64,000 bases of DNA from Neobacillus sp. DY30 (GTDB lineage Bacteria > Bacillota > Bacilli > Bacillales > Cytobacillaceae): positions 3,104,001 through 3,168,000 of the forward strand of contig NZ_CP126093.1 of assembly GCF_030123065.1 (NCBI RefSeq), written 5' to 3'. Made by a program: the position numbers and the translations under genes. The first letter of the stretch is position 1; every line of letters starts with the position of its first letter. The notes beneath the pieces are model-generated. The model did no database searches. It had not been told where the DNA came from and saw nothing but the letters and a program-made list of their open reading frames with translations. This document shows, piece after piece, positions 27,270-38,485 of the stretch.

Positions 27270-28745
27270 TTGGAAGGATTTGTTAATGGGTTGAATGGAT
27301 TATTATGGAGTACTCCTGTTATTTATGGGTTATTGCTTGTCGGATTATTGTTTTCGATTTCTACACGTTTTGTACAGGTAAGACAAATTAAGGAAATGGT
27401 TAGGCTCATGTTTCAAGGAAAAAGTTCAAAAGCAGGAGTGTCATCTTTCCAAGCTTTATCCATAGCGCTTTCAGGCCGAGTGGGGACCGGGAATATTGCA
27501 GGTGTCGCTACAGCGATTTTTTACGGCGGTCCAGGCGCCGTTTTTTGGATGTGGGTCATTGCTTTTGTTGGGGCATCTAGTGCATATATTGAATCCACGC
27601 TTGCACAGATCTATAAAGTAAAACAAGATGGGCAATATCGCGGAGGCCCGGCTTATTATATCGAAAAGGGAATTGGTTGGAAGTGGTTTGCGGTTACATT
27701 TGCTATTGCGATGTTTGTCGCGCTTGCCATTCTTATGCCGGGAGTTCAGTCGAATTCAATTGCTTTGGGAATCGATACTGCCTTTGGGATTAATAAGAAT
27801 GTAACTGGAATCATTATTGGTCTTTTATTAGCTTTCATTATCTTTGGCGGTGTCAAAAGAATTGCTACTGTAGCTACCATTATTGTCCCTTTTATGGCTT
27901 TAGGGTATATTTTGTTAGCTATCGTGATCATGGCTATGAATATTACAGCAGTCCCAGAGGTTTTCTCTCTTATTTTTAGAAGTGCGTTTGCCATGGATTC
28001 TGTATTCGGCGGATTGATTGGAACGGCGATATTATGGGGAGTAAAACGTGGACTTTACTCAAATGAGGCTGGCCAAGGAACAGGGGCGCATCCGGCAGCA
28101 GCTGCTGAAGTATCACACCCGGCAAAACAAGGATTAGTTCAAGCCTTTTCTGTTTATATTGATACATTATTTGTGTGTTCTGCGACTGCATTTATGATTC
28201 TATTTACAGGAATGTATAATACAGAAACAGAAGATGGGACTCGACTGGTCAATAATATACCAGCAGTAGAGGTGGGCCCTGGGTTTACTCAAGCTGCTAT
28301 TGACAGTGTGTTCCCTGGATTTGGTTCAGGATTTGTGGCGATCGCTTTATTCTTTTTTGCTTTTACAACCATTATGGCTTATTACTATATCGCTGAAACC
28401 AATGTCGCATATTTAACCAGAGGCAGAGATAGTAAGTGGGCGATGTTCCTATTAAAACTTGCTGTGATTGCCGCAACCATTTACGGAGCAAGTAATGAAG
28501 CCACCCTAGCCTGGGCATTAGGAGATGCTGGTTTAGGAATTACGGTATGGCTAAATATGATTGCGATTTTAATCCTTGCCAAACCGGCATTAACTACGTT
28601 GAAGGACTATGAAAATCAAAGAAAACAAGGGATTCTTGACCCAGTTTTTGATCCTAAAGCTTTAGGAATTAAGAATGCCGATTTCTGGGAGGAAGAGATT
28701 AAGAGAAATGAAGAGTCCGTTTCATTAGAGAGAAAAGTTGAATAA
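27270..28745 (+). CDS. AGCS family amino-acid (alanine-type):Na+ symporter
   Basis: 491 residues, about ten to eleven membrane helices; alanine or glycine:cation symporter family (AlsT/DagA type). Family signature SSFQALSIALSGRVGTGNIAGVATAI near residue 55 (in AGCS usually 'GTGNIAGV'), plus GGPGAVFWMW, GGPAYYIEKG, and KRGLYSNEAGQGTGAHPAAAA near 255. TTG at 27270 fits AGAGGTG spacing better than the GTG at 27261. Next to hutH and with its own cre site, it may import histidine-related or other amino acids, but that is inference. Confidence 0.93.
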   Translation: MEGFVNGLNGLLWSTPVIYGLLLVGLLFSISTRFVQVRQIKEMVRLMFQGKSSKAGVSSFQALSIALSGRVGTGNIAGVATAIFYGGPGAVFWMWVIAFVGASSAYIESTLAQIYKVKQDGQYRGGPAYYIEKGIGWKWFAVTFAIAMFVALAILMPGVQSNSIALGIDTAFGINKNVTGIIIGLLLAFIIFGGVKRIATVATIIVPFMALGYILLAIVIMAMNITAVPEVFSLIFRSAFAMDSVFGGLIGTAILWGVKRGLYSNEAGQGTGAHPAAAAEVSHPAKQGLVQAFSVYIDTLFVCSATAFMILFTGMYNTETEDGTRLVNNIPAVEVGPGFTQAAIDSVFPGFGSGFVAIALFFFAFTTIMAYYYIAETNVAYLTRGRDSKWAMFLLKLAVIAATIYGASNEATLAWALGDAGLGITVWLNMIAILILAKPALTTLKDYENQRKQGILDPVFDPKALGIKNADFWEEEIKRNEESVSLERKVE

Positions 28746-28804
28746 AAGTTCAATGTTGTTGTGCTGAAAAGAGAATCGCTTAGCAAATCAAATTGTAATC
28801 GATC

Positions 28805-28845
28805 AATGGTCATTCCGGAGCGTTGCTGCTCCGGAGACTATTTCT
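28805..28845 (+). terminator. Terminator after the symporter, related to the one after hutH
   Basis: GGTC..CCGGAGC/GCTCCGG.GACT and ATTT; the CCGGAGCGTT core is shared with 27124-27162. Confidence 0.65.
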
Positions 28846-28916
28846 AAAATGATAAAATTCCACAGACTAAAAACAGGCAGGTAGAAAAATAAATAAAATA
28901 CGGAGTGTGATGGGAC

Positions 28917-29474
28917 ATGTCAAAAGCATTAGGTTTATACCAATTTAGTAAAAAGGTGCATAAATGGGCCGGACTACTCTTATCAATTGTTTTTATGTTC
29001 CTAGCTGTAACAGGCCTCTTACTAGTTTATATGATACCACTCGGAATTTCTGATGAGTTAAAAGTGGGGCAGGCGGCGAGTCCAAGTCAATCGATCCCTA
29101 TGGAAAAGGTCGTGTCCATTGCCACGTCTCAAGGGCTTCCAGATGTAACATCGGTTGAAGATATCTTTCGAATCGAATATAGACCAGGTTTAAATATTTA
29201 CCAGGTTCGCTTCAATAACAGTCAAGGTGTTCAAATCGATGCGAGTACGGGTAAAGTCTTATCTACCAACCCAGATTACTCCACATTTCTCATTACGTTA
29301 CATGACGGATCCTACTTTGGAAATTGGTATCGATACACTGCGCTCACATTCGCTGGTTTATCTCTCATTCTGTTATCATTTTCAGGATATTATATGGTTG
29401 GCTTTCCGCTTTATAAGCGTATAATGGCAAGAAAAAAAGCTAAAACGTTGGAGAATATTGCTTCAGGGAAATAA
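28917..29474 (+). CDS. PepSY-associated membrane protein
   Basis: 185 residues: N-terminal KKVHKWAGLLLSIVFMFLAVTGLLL (first helix, with the typical HxWxGL), an extracytoplasmic PepSY-like stretch (GVQIDASTGKVLS near residue 105), and a second helix near 140-165. Similar proteins are small relatives of siderophore-reduction or PepSY-TM proteins; role unclear. ATG preceded by GGAGTG. Single gene with a terminator after it. Confidence 0.85.
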   Translation: MSKALGLYQFSKKVHKWAGLLLSIVFMFLAVTGLLLVYMIPLGISDELKVGQAASPSQSIPMEKVVSIATSQGLPDVTSVEDIFRIEYRPGLNIYQVRFNNSQGVQIDASTGKVLSTNPDYSTFLITLHDGSYFGNWYRYTALTFAGLSLILLSFSGYYMVGFPLYKRIMARKKAKTLENIASGK

Positions 29475-29601
29475 TCATGCAAATATGTAACCACATTACA
29501 GAATATAGATATATAAAGCTCTAAAATTATGGTTAAGATGAATTCGAAATGGATAAGAGAGTTCTATTCGACTTTGAAATAAAAGTTGGACTTTAAGTTT
29601 A

Positions 29602-29628
29602 GGCTGCCCAAATGAGGTGGCTTTTTTT
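29602..29628 (+). terminator. Terminator after the PepSY gene
   Basis: GCTGCC/GGTGGC (with G-U pairs) followed by T7; weak stem. Confidence 0.5.
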
Positions 29629-29709
29629 GAAAAGCGGTACAGGTTTCTATATGTGCTGTATTTGATGATGAATAAAGATAATTTTTAATCGTTAAAGGAT
29701 GGTGCTTTC

Positions 29710-30156
29710 TTGGAAACAATTCGTTCTATGTATAAGCATTTACATTGGTCTAACCAACGAATTCTAGAAACCTTACAAAAAGGTGAAGAGAACGTGCAGG
29801 TGAATAATCTCTTCTCCCATATTTTGCATGCGGAAAGGGTTTGGTACACTAGATTAAAAGGTGAAGATAGTTCACATTTGCCGATTTGGAGTGAAGTTAG
29901 ATTAGAATCCTGTGCGGATATGGTGAATCATAACCATCATAACTATGCTGAATTACTTTCAACGTTATCCAGCACTGACCTAGATCGGCTAGTTTCATAT
30001 AAAAATAGTAAAGGTACAGAGTTTCATAACTCCATAAGGGATATCTTAACCCATGTTGCCCTTCATGGTCAGTATCATCGAGGACAGATTAATCAACTTC
30101 TAAGAGCAGCAGACCTTGAACCAATAAGTGTTGACTATATAATATATAAAAGATGA
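29710..30156 (+). CDS. DinB family protein
   Basis: 148 residues, four-helix DinB/YfiT-type fold predicted. Metal-ligand histidines are in SHILHAERVW near residue 38 and in the C-terminal HVALHGQYHRGQINQLLR near 117-134, the family signature. These proteins are thiol-S-transferase-like or uncharacterised metal-dependent enzymes induced by stress. TTG start after GGATGG. Stands alone. Confidence 0.9.
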   Translation: METIRSMYKHLHWSNQRILETLQKGEENVQVNNLFSHILHAERVWYTRLKGEDSSHLPIWSEVRLESCADMVNHNHHNYAELLSTLSSTDLDRLVSYKNSKGTEFHNSIRDILTHVALHGQYHRGQINQLLRAADLEPISVDYIIYKR

Positions 30157-30243
30157 TGTAGAGATGGGTTGTTATTTATAATACATGGCAATACTTCTTA
30201 GCTAAGTATCGTAGCATGATTTTAAAGAAATTGGGATAGCAAA

Positions 30244-30459
30244 TTGAATAAAAAAGTAAACGAAGAAGTAGTTACTTTTTCTGCAAATAAAAAATGGCTT
30301 TCCATTCCAGCGGAAATAGGCAGCAAGCTCGAACGAAATGTTTAGTGTGGTAGTTGTTCTGATGCTGTTCAAATTGTAAACTACGCTGTCAAAGAATCAC
30401 CTCATGGAATTGTACTGGAAGGGAACTGTAAAAATTGCGAAAAAATGTCGCAAGAGTGA
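30244..30459 (+). pseudogene. Zinc-ribbon-like small protein with internal stop
   Basis: A frame of 71 codons from TTG 30244 is interrupted only by TAG at 30343-30345. Before it: MNKKVNEEVVTFSANKKWLS... ending KLERNV; after it CGSCSDAVQIVNYAVKES... ending GNCKNCEKMSQE. Two CxxC pairs suggest a zinc ribbon. One base change (for example to Trp or Phe) would restore the gene. A perfect terminator follows 7 bases after the stop. Confidence 0.65.
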
Positions 30460-30465
30460 TTGACT

Positions 30466-30516
30466 AAAAAGAGTGCCTGGCACCATTTCATCTAATGGTG
30501 CCAGGCACTCTTTTTT
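30466..30516 (+). terminator. Strong terminator hairpin
   Basis: Perfect stem of about 20 bp around AAAGAGTGCCTGGCACCATT, followed by T6. The GTGCCTGGCACC palindrome is familiar as an intergenic hairpin in Bacillus genomes. Confidence 0.88.
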
Positions 30517-30606
30517 CTTTTGTTATCATGTCTTGATCTGGTGAATATAATTTAATCAAATTGAACTATCTCAGGTGCTCATAATGACAGAGGGAGGGAA
30601 TGAAAT

Positions 30607-30837
30607 TTGGATAAGTTACGATTTCAACAAATGAAGGCATTTGTTGAATTGGATTACAATGGCAGGCATGATCATATTCCTCAATTCCATTTCCACACAA
30701 AAGACTTAAAATGGTTAATCGAGCAAGCCGAAAAAGCTGCGTATTATGAGCAATCGTTAAGAGCGATTGCCGAAGATATGTCTGATAAAGAATCCAGTGA
30801 ACTCATTGAAGCCGCAAGTAAGGCACTAAGAGATTAG
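30607..30837 (+). CDS. 76-residue hypothetical protein
   Basis: 76 residues, hydrophilic, mostly helical after residue 30 (LKWLIEQAEKAAYYEQSLRAIAEDM), with a histidine-rich segment HDHIPQFHFHTKD around residues 21-33. TTG start, good AGAGGGAGGG upstream, hairpin after the stop. No family recognised. The gene is well formed, so I consider it real. Confidence 0.75.
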   Translation: MDKLRFQQMKAFVELDYNGRHDHIPQFHFHTKDLKWLIEQAEKAAYYEQSLRAIAEDMSDKESSELIEAASKALRD

Positions 30838-30867
30838 TGTATTGTGATACTAAGTAATCTTAGTGGA

Positions 30868-30900
30868 ACACCGCTCTGTTAAAAAAAGGAGCGGTGTCTT
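30868..30900 (+). terminator. Terminator after the 76-residue gene
   Basis: Stem ACACCGCTC/GAGCGGTGT followed by CTTATTATTT; lies between converging genes. Confidence 0.65.
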
Positions 30901-30924
30901 ATTATTTCTAAAAGTATCCCGTCA

Positions 30925-33877
<2,953 letters not shown>

Positions 33878-34684
33878 ATGCCATTCAACCCAGTACAACA
33901 GCGAGATCATGTCAGTACTTACAAAAGTCTTCGTTCATTATTTGAAAAAAATATAACCGTGAACAGTATCTCAGAGGTTTTAGCTACCTGCAATGTGGGG
34001 GATCCAGCTCCTCAGATAAAAGACCAAATGGCCTCAAAAGACTATGACGTCATTGGAGTCGAAGAGAATGGCATAGTGATTGGATATGTACTCAGAGACG
34101 ATTTGAGGGAGGGAAGCTGTAAGGAATATACTCGCAGCTTTAGCCCATCTGATCTTGTTTCAGATTCCACACCACTGCTTCAAACGCTTTTTATTTTTAA
34201 AAACACCGAAAGACTATTCGTTATTGAAGGTAACCGGATTACCAAAGTCGTCACACTAGCAGACCTCCAAAAACCACCAGTTCGAATGCTTTTGTTTGGC
34301 GTCATTTCGATAGTTGAAATGCATTTTTATCAAATCATTCGTGATTATTTTAAAGAGGATAGCTGGAAAAAGCACCTAAGTGAAAAAAGAATTCAACAGG
34401 CTGAGGAGTTATTTTTACAAAGAAAAGCTCGAAATGAAGGCATTGAACTAAGTGACTGCCTGCAGCTTTGTGATAAAAGGGACATCGTATTAAATGAACA
34501 GGCTTTACGTGAGCTTTTAGGGATTGAATCCAAAAGCAAAGGGAAGGATTTCTTCAAGAAATTAGAAAACCTCCGTAACAATCTCGCTCATTCACAAGAT
34601 CTTAATACGCAAAATTCCTGGAATGAAATGTTTTCGTTAATTGAACAGACAGAGTCTTTGTTAGAGAAATGTGAAAATATTTAA
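33878..34684 (+). CDS. CBS-domain protein with C-terminal HEPN-like domain
   Basis: 268 residues. Residues about 20-130 form a CBS pair (DYDVIGVEENGIVIGYVLRDDL; TERLFVIEGNRITKVVTLADL), a module that usually senses adenine nucleotides. Residues about 140-265 are helical and contain RNNLAH (R233-H238), the Rx4H signature of HEPN ribonuclease or RNA-binding domains. GAAGGGAG precedes the ATG. It stands alone with no antitoxin-like partner, so a nucleotide-controlled RNase is an inference from domains only. Confidence 0.82.
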   Translation: MPFNPVQQRDHVSTYKSLRSLFEKNITVNSISEVLATCNVGDPAPQIKDQMASKDYDVIGVEENGIVIGYVLRDDLREGSCKEYTRSFSPSDLVSDSTPLLQTLFIFKNTERLFVIEGNRITKVVTLADLQKPPVRMLLFGVISIVEMHFYQIIRDYFKEDSWKKHLSEKRIQQAEELFLQRKARNEGIELSDCLQLCDKRDIVLNEQALRELLGIESKSKGKDFFKKLENLRNNLAHSQDLNTQNSWNEMFSLIEQTESLLEKCENI

Positions 34685-34695
34685 GGAACGATGCT

Positions 34696-34728
34696 AAAAA
34701 AATATCCCTTTGGGGGGATATTTTTTTT
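34696..34728. terminator. Bidirectional terminator
   Basis: AAAAATATCCC/GGGGATATTTTT with T runs on both strands, between the converging CBS-HEPN and phosphatase genes. Confidence 0.85.
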
Positions 34729-35194
34729 AGGTTAAGCGATGTTCTTTGAGTATTTTTTCAAGCAATGCCTGACAGCCCTCTGTCACCAGCTGATAAGTTT
34801 CCTCAAAGTCCCCCGTGTAATAAGGATCAGGAACATCTTTGTTATGGTCCGTTAAATCGAGCAGACGGATAATTTTCGGCTGTTGCGGTTTACCGGTGAT
34901 TTCAAAAATATTTTTTACGTTGCTTTCATCCATGCCAATGATATAGTCGAATTTTTCAAAGTCTTCCTTGGTTAATTGGCGTCCAACAAGACCTTCTGCG
35001 GAAATGTTGTATTTTTTTAAGATGGAAAGCGTTCCTTTATGGGGAGGCGAACCTATGTGCCAAGAACTGGTTGCAGCAGAATCCACGCTAACTCTGCTCG
35101 ACAAATTTTCTTGTTTCAATACGTTGCGAAACACTCCCTCGGCCATAGGGGAACGGCAAATATTACCCAAACAGACAAACAATACATGAATCAT
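34727..35194 (-). CDS. Low-molecular-weight protein-tyrosine phosphatase
   Basis: 155 residues. Phosphatase P-loop FVCLGNICRSP (residues 5-15: nucleophile Cys, Arg), HxGSPP... substrate region (SWHIGSPPHKG), and the general acid Asp in DPYYTGDFEE near residue 125. The ATG at 35194 is chosen: AAGGAG lies 8 bases before it and it gives the usual N-terminus. Related to B. subtilis YfkJ. Target proteins not predictable. Confidence 0.93.
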   Translation of the reverse strand: MIHVLFVCLGNICRSPMAEGVFRNVLKQENLSSRVSVDSAATSSWHIGSPPHKGTLSILKKYNISAEGLVGRQLTKEDFEKFDYIIGMDESNVKNIFEITGKPQQPKIIRLLDLTDHNKDVPDPYYTGDFEETYQLVTEGCQALLEKILKEHRLT

Positions 35195-35500
35195 TGTATA
35201 AACTCCTTTTAATCTATTAAACATGTTTCGTATCCTTTAACGACCATTCTAAGGATTTTATTAAAGATTGTAAATGAAAAAGCAAAGTGCTCTGGCGTTT
35301 ATTGATGTATGTTTTAGCAGTATGTTAAATGATCTTCCGATTCTAAAGAGATACCGTTTTTTGAAGTTACAGAGCAGTATAGTACAACAAGCACCGTCCC
35401 TTATAACCGACGACAGTGCATACGAATCAATAATAGATATTCACCTATGTTTGCCTTAATCAATATCTTATTGGTAAAGCCATTTTTAGGGGGAATCGCT
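35195..35500. other. Intergenic region with no supported gene
   Basis: A 61-codon frame at 35274-35459 has no ribosome binding site and no familiar features; I do not call it. Probably contains divergent promoters. Confidence 0.4.
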
Positions 35501-36283
35501 GTGGGATACTATGTTACCGTAGATTCAGGCGTAAAATTGTTTGTGGAAGATCTAAATCCGGAAGGCAGTAAGACGATCGTGTTTTTACATGGATGGCCGT
35601 TAAGCCATAAACAGTTTGAGTATCAATTTGATCATCTTCCCTTTATGGGTTACCGCTGTATTGGAATTGACTGGAGAGGATTTGGTCAGTCGGATAAGCC
35701 AATAAGCGGGTACAATTTTGACCGATTGGCGGATGATATACGTACAGTAGTGGATGTACTTCAATTAAACAATTTCACTCTTGTAGGCCACTCTACAGGT
35801 GGAGCAATCGCGATTCGGTATATGTCACGACATAATGGTTATGGAGTATCCAACCTTGTTCTAGTAGACGCTGCAGCTCCTAAAGGTTTTACGACAGAAA
35901 CTGCGACTAGATTCCTTACTCTAGCGTTAAATGACCGTCCTAAAATGATGCGTGAAGTGACAGAAAACTTTTTCTTTCAATATATAACAAGTTCATTTTC
36001 TGAGTGGTTTATTCAATTGGGCTTACAAGCAGCAGGATGGTCAACGGCAGCGATCATCATTACACTAAGAGATGAGACGCTATATACAGATTTGCAAAAA
36101 ATACTGGTCCCTACCTTAATCGTTCATGGTGTTCACGACAAAGTTATTCCATTTGCACAAGGTCATGAATTAAATCAAAAAATAAAAAATTCACAACTTG
36201 TCCCGTTTCATTACAGCGGCCATGGTCCTTTCTGGGAAGAACGTGACAAGTTTAACCAGCTATTAAGACAATTTATCGGCTGA
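35501..36283 (+). CDS. Alpha/beta hydrolase
   Basis: 260 residues, alpha/beta hydrolase fold of the haloperoxidase/esterase group: oxyanion-hole HGWP near residue 33, GHSTGGA nucleophile elbow (Ser near residue 97), acidic residue in HGVHDKVIP near 211, catalytic His in HYSGHGPFWEE near 238. GTG at 35501 is preferred because AGGGGG lies just upstream; an ATG at 35447 would add a hydrophobic stub without a good ribosome binding site. Substrate unknown. Confidence 0.9.
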   Translation: MGYYVTVDSGVKLFVEDLNPEGSKTIVFLHGWPLSHKQFEYQFDHLPFMGYRCIGIDWRGFGQSDKPISGYNFDRLADDIRTVVDVLQLNNFTLVGHSTGGAIAIRYMSRHNGYGVSNLVLVDAAAPKGFTTETATRFLTLALNDRPKMMREVTENFFFQYITSSFSEWFIQLGLQAAGWSTAAIIITLRDETLYTDLQKILVPTLIVHGVHDKVIPFAQGHELNQKIKNSQLVPFHYSGHGPFWEERDKFNQLLRQFIG

Positions 36284-36399
36284 CGCTTATTGTAGGATGT
36301 GCTTTTACAATAAACAAAATTTTTTTCGGTGTTAGGGACCATGTTGACAATCTAAACTTTTTTTATTATCCTTTAAAAAACATTAATGAATTCAATAAA

Positions 36400-36511
36400 A
36401 ATTTCGTATAACTCCAATAATATGGTTTGGAGGTCTCTACCAGGAACCGAAATTCCTGATTACGAAGAAAGTACAAGATTTGTATTTTCTTCGTAGTCAG
36501 GAATTTTTTTA
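36400..36511 (+). promoter_or_regulatory. Purine riboswitch, adenine type, upstream of adenosine deaminase
   Basis: Aptamer 36401-36477: P1 TTCGTA/TACGAA, loops TATGGTTTGG and GGTCTCTACCAGGAACCG, and CCTGATTACGAA, where T at the specificity position (GATTA rather than GACTA) indicates adenine. The aptamer 3' half (36462-36480) can instead pair with 36485-36504 to form a terminator with T7. Ligand binding would block the terminator, so this is an ON switch. Confidence 0.92.
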
Positions 36512-36544
36512 TTTTCTGTATTTTAATATTCTAGGAGGTCAAAA

Positions 36545-37537
36545 ATGAACTTTTTAACATTGCCAAAAATTGAACTTCACTGTCATCTAGATGGTAGCCT
36601 TAGAATTGAAACGATTATCGATATTGCCCAGAAGGAAGGCATTCAGTTACCCTCTTTTGATAAGAATGAACTGCAAAAGGAACTGATTGCTCCGTTAGAA
36701 TGTGAATCCCTTGATGAGTATTTGAAAAGATTTTCTCTTCCAAATTTGGTCATGCAGTCCAAGGAAAACTTAAGAAGAATTACTTTTGAGCTATTTGAGA
36801 ATGCAACAAAGGAAAATGTGAAATATATGGAAGTCAGATTTGCCCCGTTACTTCACACATTAAAAGGGCTTGATGTTGAAGAAGTTATCCAATCTGTTGT
36901 AGAGGGGATGAGGGAAGCAGAAAGCTGTTACGAAATAAAAGGAAATATAATCTTGTCTTGCATGAGGACAATGTCTGTAGAAAGTGCATTTGAGGTGGTT
37001 GAAAAGGGGAAAAAGTTTCTAGGAAAAGGTGTAGTGGCCATTGACCTATGTGCATCAGAAGAAGAAGGTTTTTGTGAAAGATTCGTAGATCCAATTCTCT
37101 TAGCCAAAGAATATGGCTACAGAGTCACTATTCATGCCGGCGAAACAGGAATTGGTAAAAACGTTCTAGAGGCTGTTGAACTGCTGGGTGCTGAAAGAGT
37201 AGGACATGGAGTATTTATTAAAGAATGTGCTGAGGCTTATAAGATTGTGAAAGAAAGACAGGTAGTGCTTGAAATGTGTCCGACAAGTAATGTTCAAACG
37301 AAAGCTGTTCATCATTATTCTGAACATCCGATTTATAAGTTTCATAAAGATGGGATAAAAGTGACAATTAATACGGATAACAGAACAGTATCTGATACTA
37401 CAATGGCAAAAGAAATCCATCTAGTTAACAACGAATTTAATCTAAGCGAAGAAGATTACCGGCAAATTTATTTTAATAGTGTAGAAGCATCCTTTGCTGA
37501 CCAAGAAACGAAAAAATGGTGCTTGGCAAAATATTAA
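36545..37537 (+). CDS. add: Adenosine deaminase
   Basis: 330 residues, normal length. Deaminates adenosine/deoxyadenosine to inosine/deoxyinosine in the cytoplasm. Zn-binding and catalytic residues: ELHCHLDGSLR (residues 10-20), VTIHAGETG (His and Glu, near 195-203), VGHGVFI (His near 221), NTDNRTVSDT (Asp pair, near 279-288). ATG with TAGGAGG upstream. Controlled by the adenine riboswitch just before it; one-gene unit. Confidence 0.96.
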   Translation: MNFLTLPKIELHCHLDGSLRIETIIDIAQKEGIQLPSFDKNELQKELIAPLECESLDEYLKRFSLPNLVMQSKENLRRITFELFENATKENVKYMEVRFAPLLHTLKGLDVEEVIQSVVEGMREAESCYEIKGNIILSCMRTMSVESAFEVVEKGKKFLGKGVVAIDLCASEEEGFCERFVDPILLAKEYGYRVTIHAGETGIGKNVLEAVELLGAERVGHGVFIKECAEAYKIVKERQVVLEMCPTSNVQTKAVHHYSEHPIYKFHKDGIKVTINTDNRTVSDTTMAKEIHLVNNEFNLSEEDYRQIYFNSVEASFADQETKKWCLAKY

Positions 37538-37760
37538 AAGAAAATTAGACTTAGTGACAAAAAAAGTCCCCGAAACCGAACAAATCTATTAACTAAAAAA
37601 AACAAACAATTTATAATTGTTCTTCTACCTAAAGAAATAAAGGAGATCAATCTAACACGTTCTCACTTAAAGAACTACAACAGTTGGATTTTTCTATAGT
37701 AACACTGCTCATTCAATGGTTCGAGACATGGTTAAAGGAATTATATTAACTACTTTTAAT
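37538..37760 (+). other. Intergenic region without a recognised gene
   Basis: AT-rich; no terminator is obvious after add. Leads into repeat copy 12. Confidence 0.35.
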
Positions 37761-37868
37761 TTGAAGTTTGTGAAGTTTTGTACTTACGGTGACGGGTGAT
37801 TTTTTTAAAGATCATTATGCCAAAAATGCAGCCTTTTCTTATTTGAGTTAATGGGCAGGATAATTGAA
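37761..37868 (+). repeat. Cassette repeat, copy 12
   Basis: TTGAAGTTTGTGAAGTTTTG, TACTTACGGTGACGGGTGAT, an eroded hairpin (TGCAGCC + TTTTC), and GAGTTAATGGGCAGGATAA. The first copy after the 15-kb repeat-free block. Confidence 0.75.
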
Positions 37869-37927
37869 CATGAGAATAGAAACTTCATTTACAAATTACT
37901 GAAATTTTAGATCTGTTCCCCGAAAAA

Positions 37928-38293
37928 GTGAAAGTTGATATATTAGCTGACAGAGAAAGCGGTGCGATTACAAGAAATATGACAGGTTGTTTTCCGATTG
38001 CATCTTGGGGAAGAATTGATTGGGACAAGGTGCACAACAAAATTGGTCTTACTTCAGATGACATTTTCACTATTCCTGCTGTCCTTTCTTATCATTCATT
38101 TGACATATCAGTTCCTGTTTACCTTTTAGCCGATGAATATAATACCCCAGTAGTAAAAACTTCTTTATTCACAATACTTGAAAAAGTTGAGGATGTTATG
38201 TGTATGAGTCCAGACCAATGGATTTTTAGTCCACATTTAAAATACGTAATTGAATTTTGTCATGATGGGGAAATAACTATAGGATGGATATGA
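37928..38293 (+). CDS. Hypothetical protein (possible immunity-type cassette gene)
   Basis: 121 residues in the continuous frame from GTG 37928. No family recognised; size and context are like an immunity or contact-inhibition protein. The reading frame continues upstream without a start as LHLQITEILDLFPEKVKV. An ATG at 37870 (MRIE) would join it if one A near 37881 were removed. So the true N-terminus is probably about 19 residues longer and frameshifted here. Flanked by copies 12 and 13. Confidence 0.6.
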   Translation: MKVDILADRESGAITRNMTGCFPIASWGRIDWDKVHNKIGLTSDDIFTIPAVLSYHSFDISVPVYLLADEYNTPVVKTSLFTILEKVEDVMCMSPDQWIFSPHLKYVIEFCHDGEITIGWI

Positions 38294-38323
38294 TGAGTTA
38301 ATTAAGACATGTGATTGAGTAAT

Positions 38324-38368
38324 CAGAGCCCGCCAATGGCGTTTTTTCTTGTTCAACTAACGGGGCAG
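38324..38368 (+). repeat. Cassette repeat, copy 13, left part (split by IS110 element)
   Basis: GCCCGCCAATGGCG + T6, then CTTGTTCAACTAACGGGGCAG, cut at GCAG by the IS. The rest of the box resumes at 40203. Confidence 0.85.
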
Positions 38369-38485
38369 CATTCCTGTAATGAATGAAAATGAGATTTGAA
38401 CAAAAAAATAACCTCTTGGTAGAATGAGAGAGTCCTAAGCCGGCAAGCAAAAAGGATAAACTCAATAAAACCAGGAGGATATGAA

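Noticed and set aside
35274..35459. 61-codon frame starting MKKQSALAFIDVCF
   Set aside because: No ribosome binding site, no recognisable features, lies in the upstream region of the next gene.
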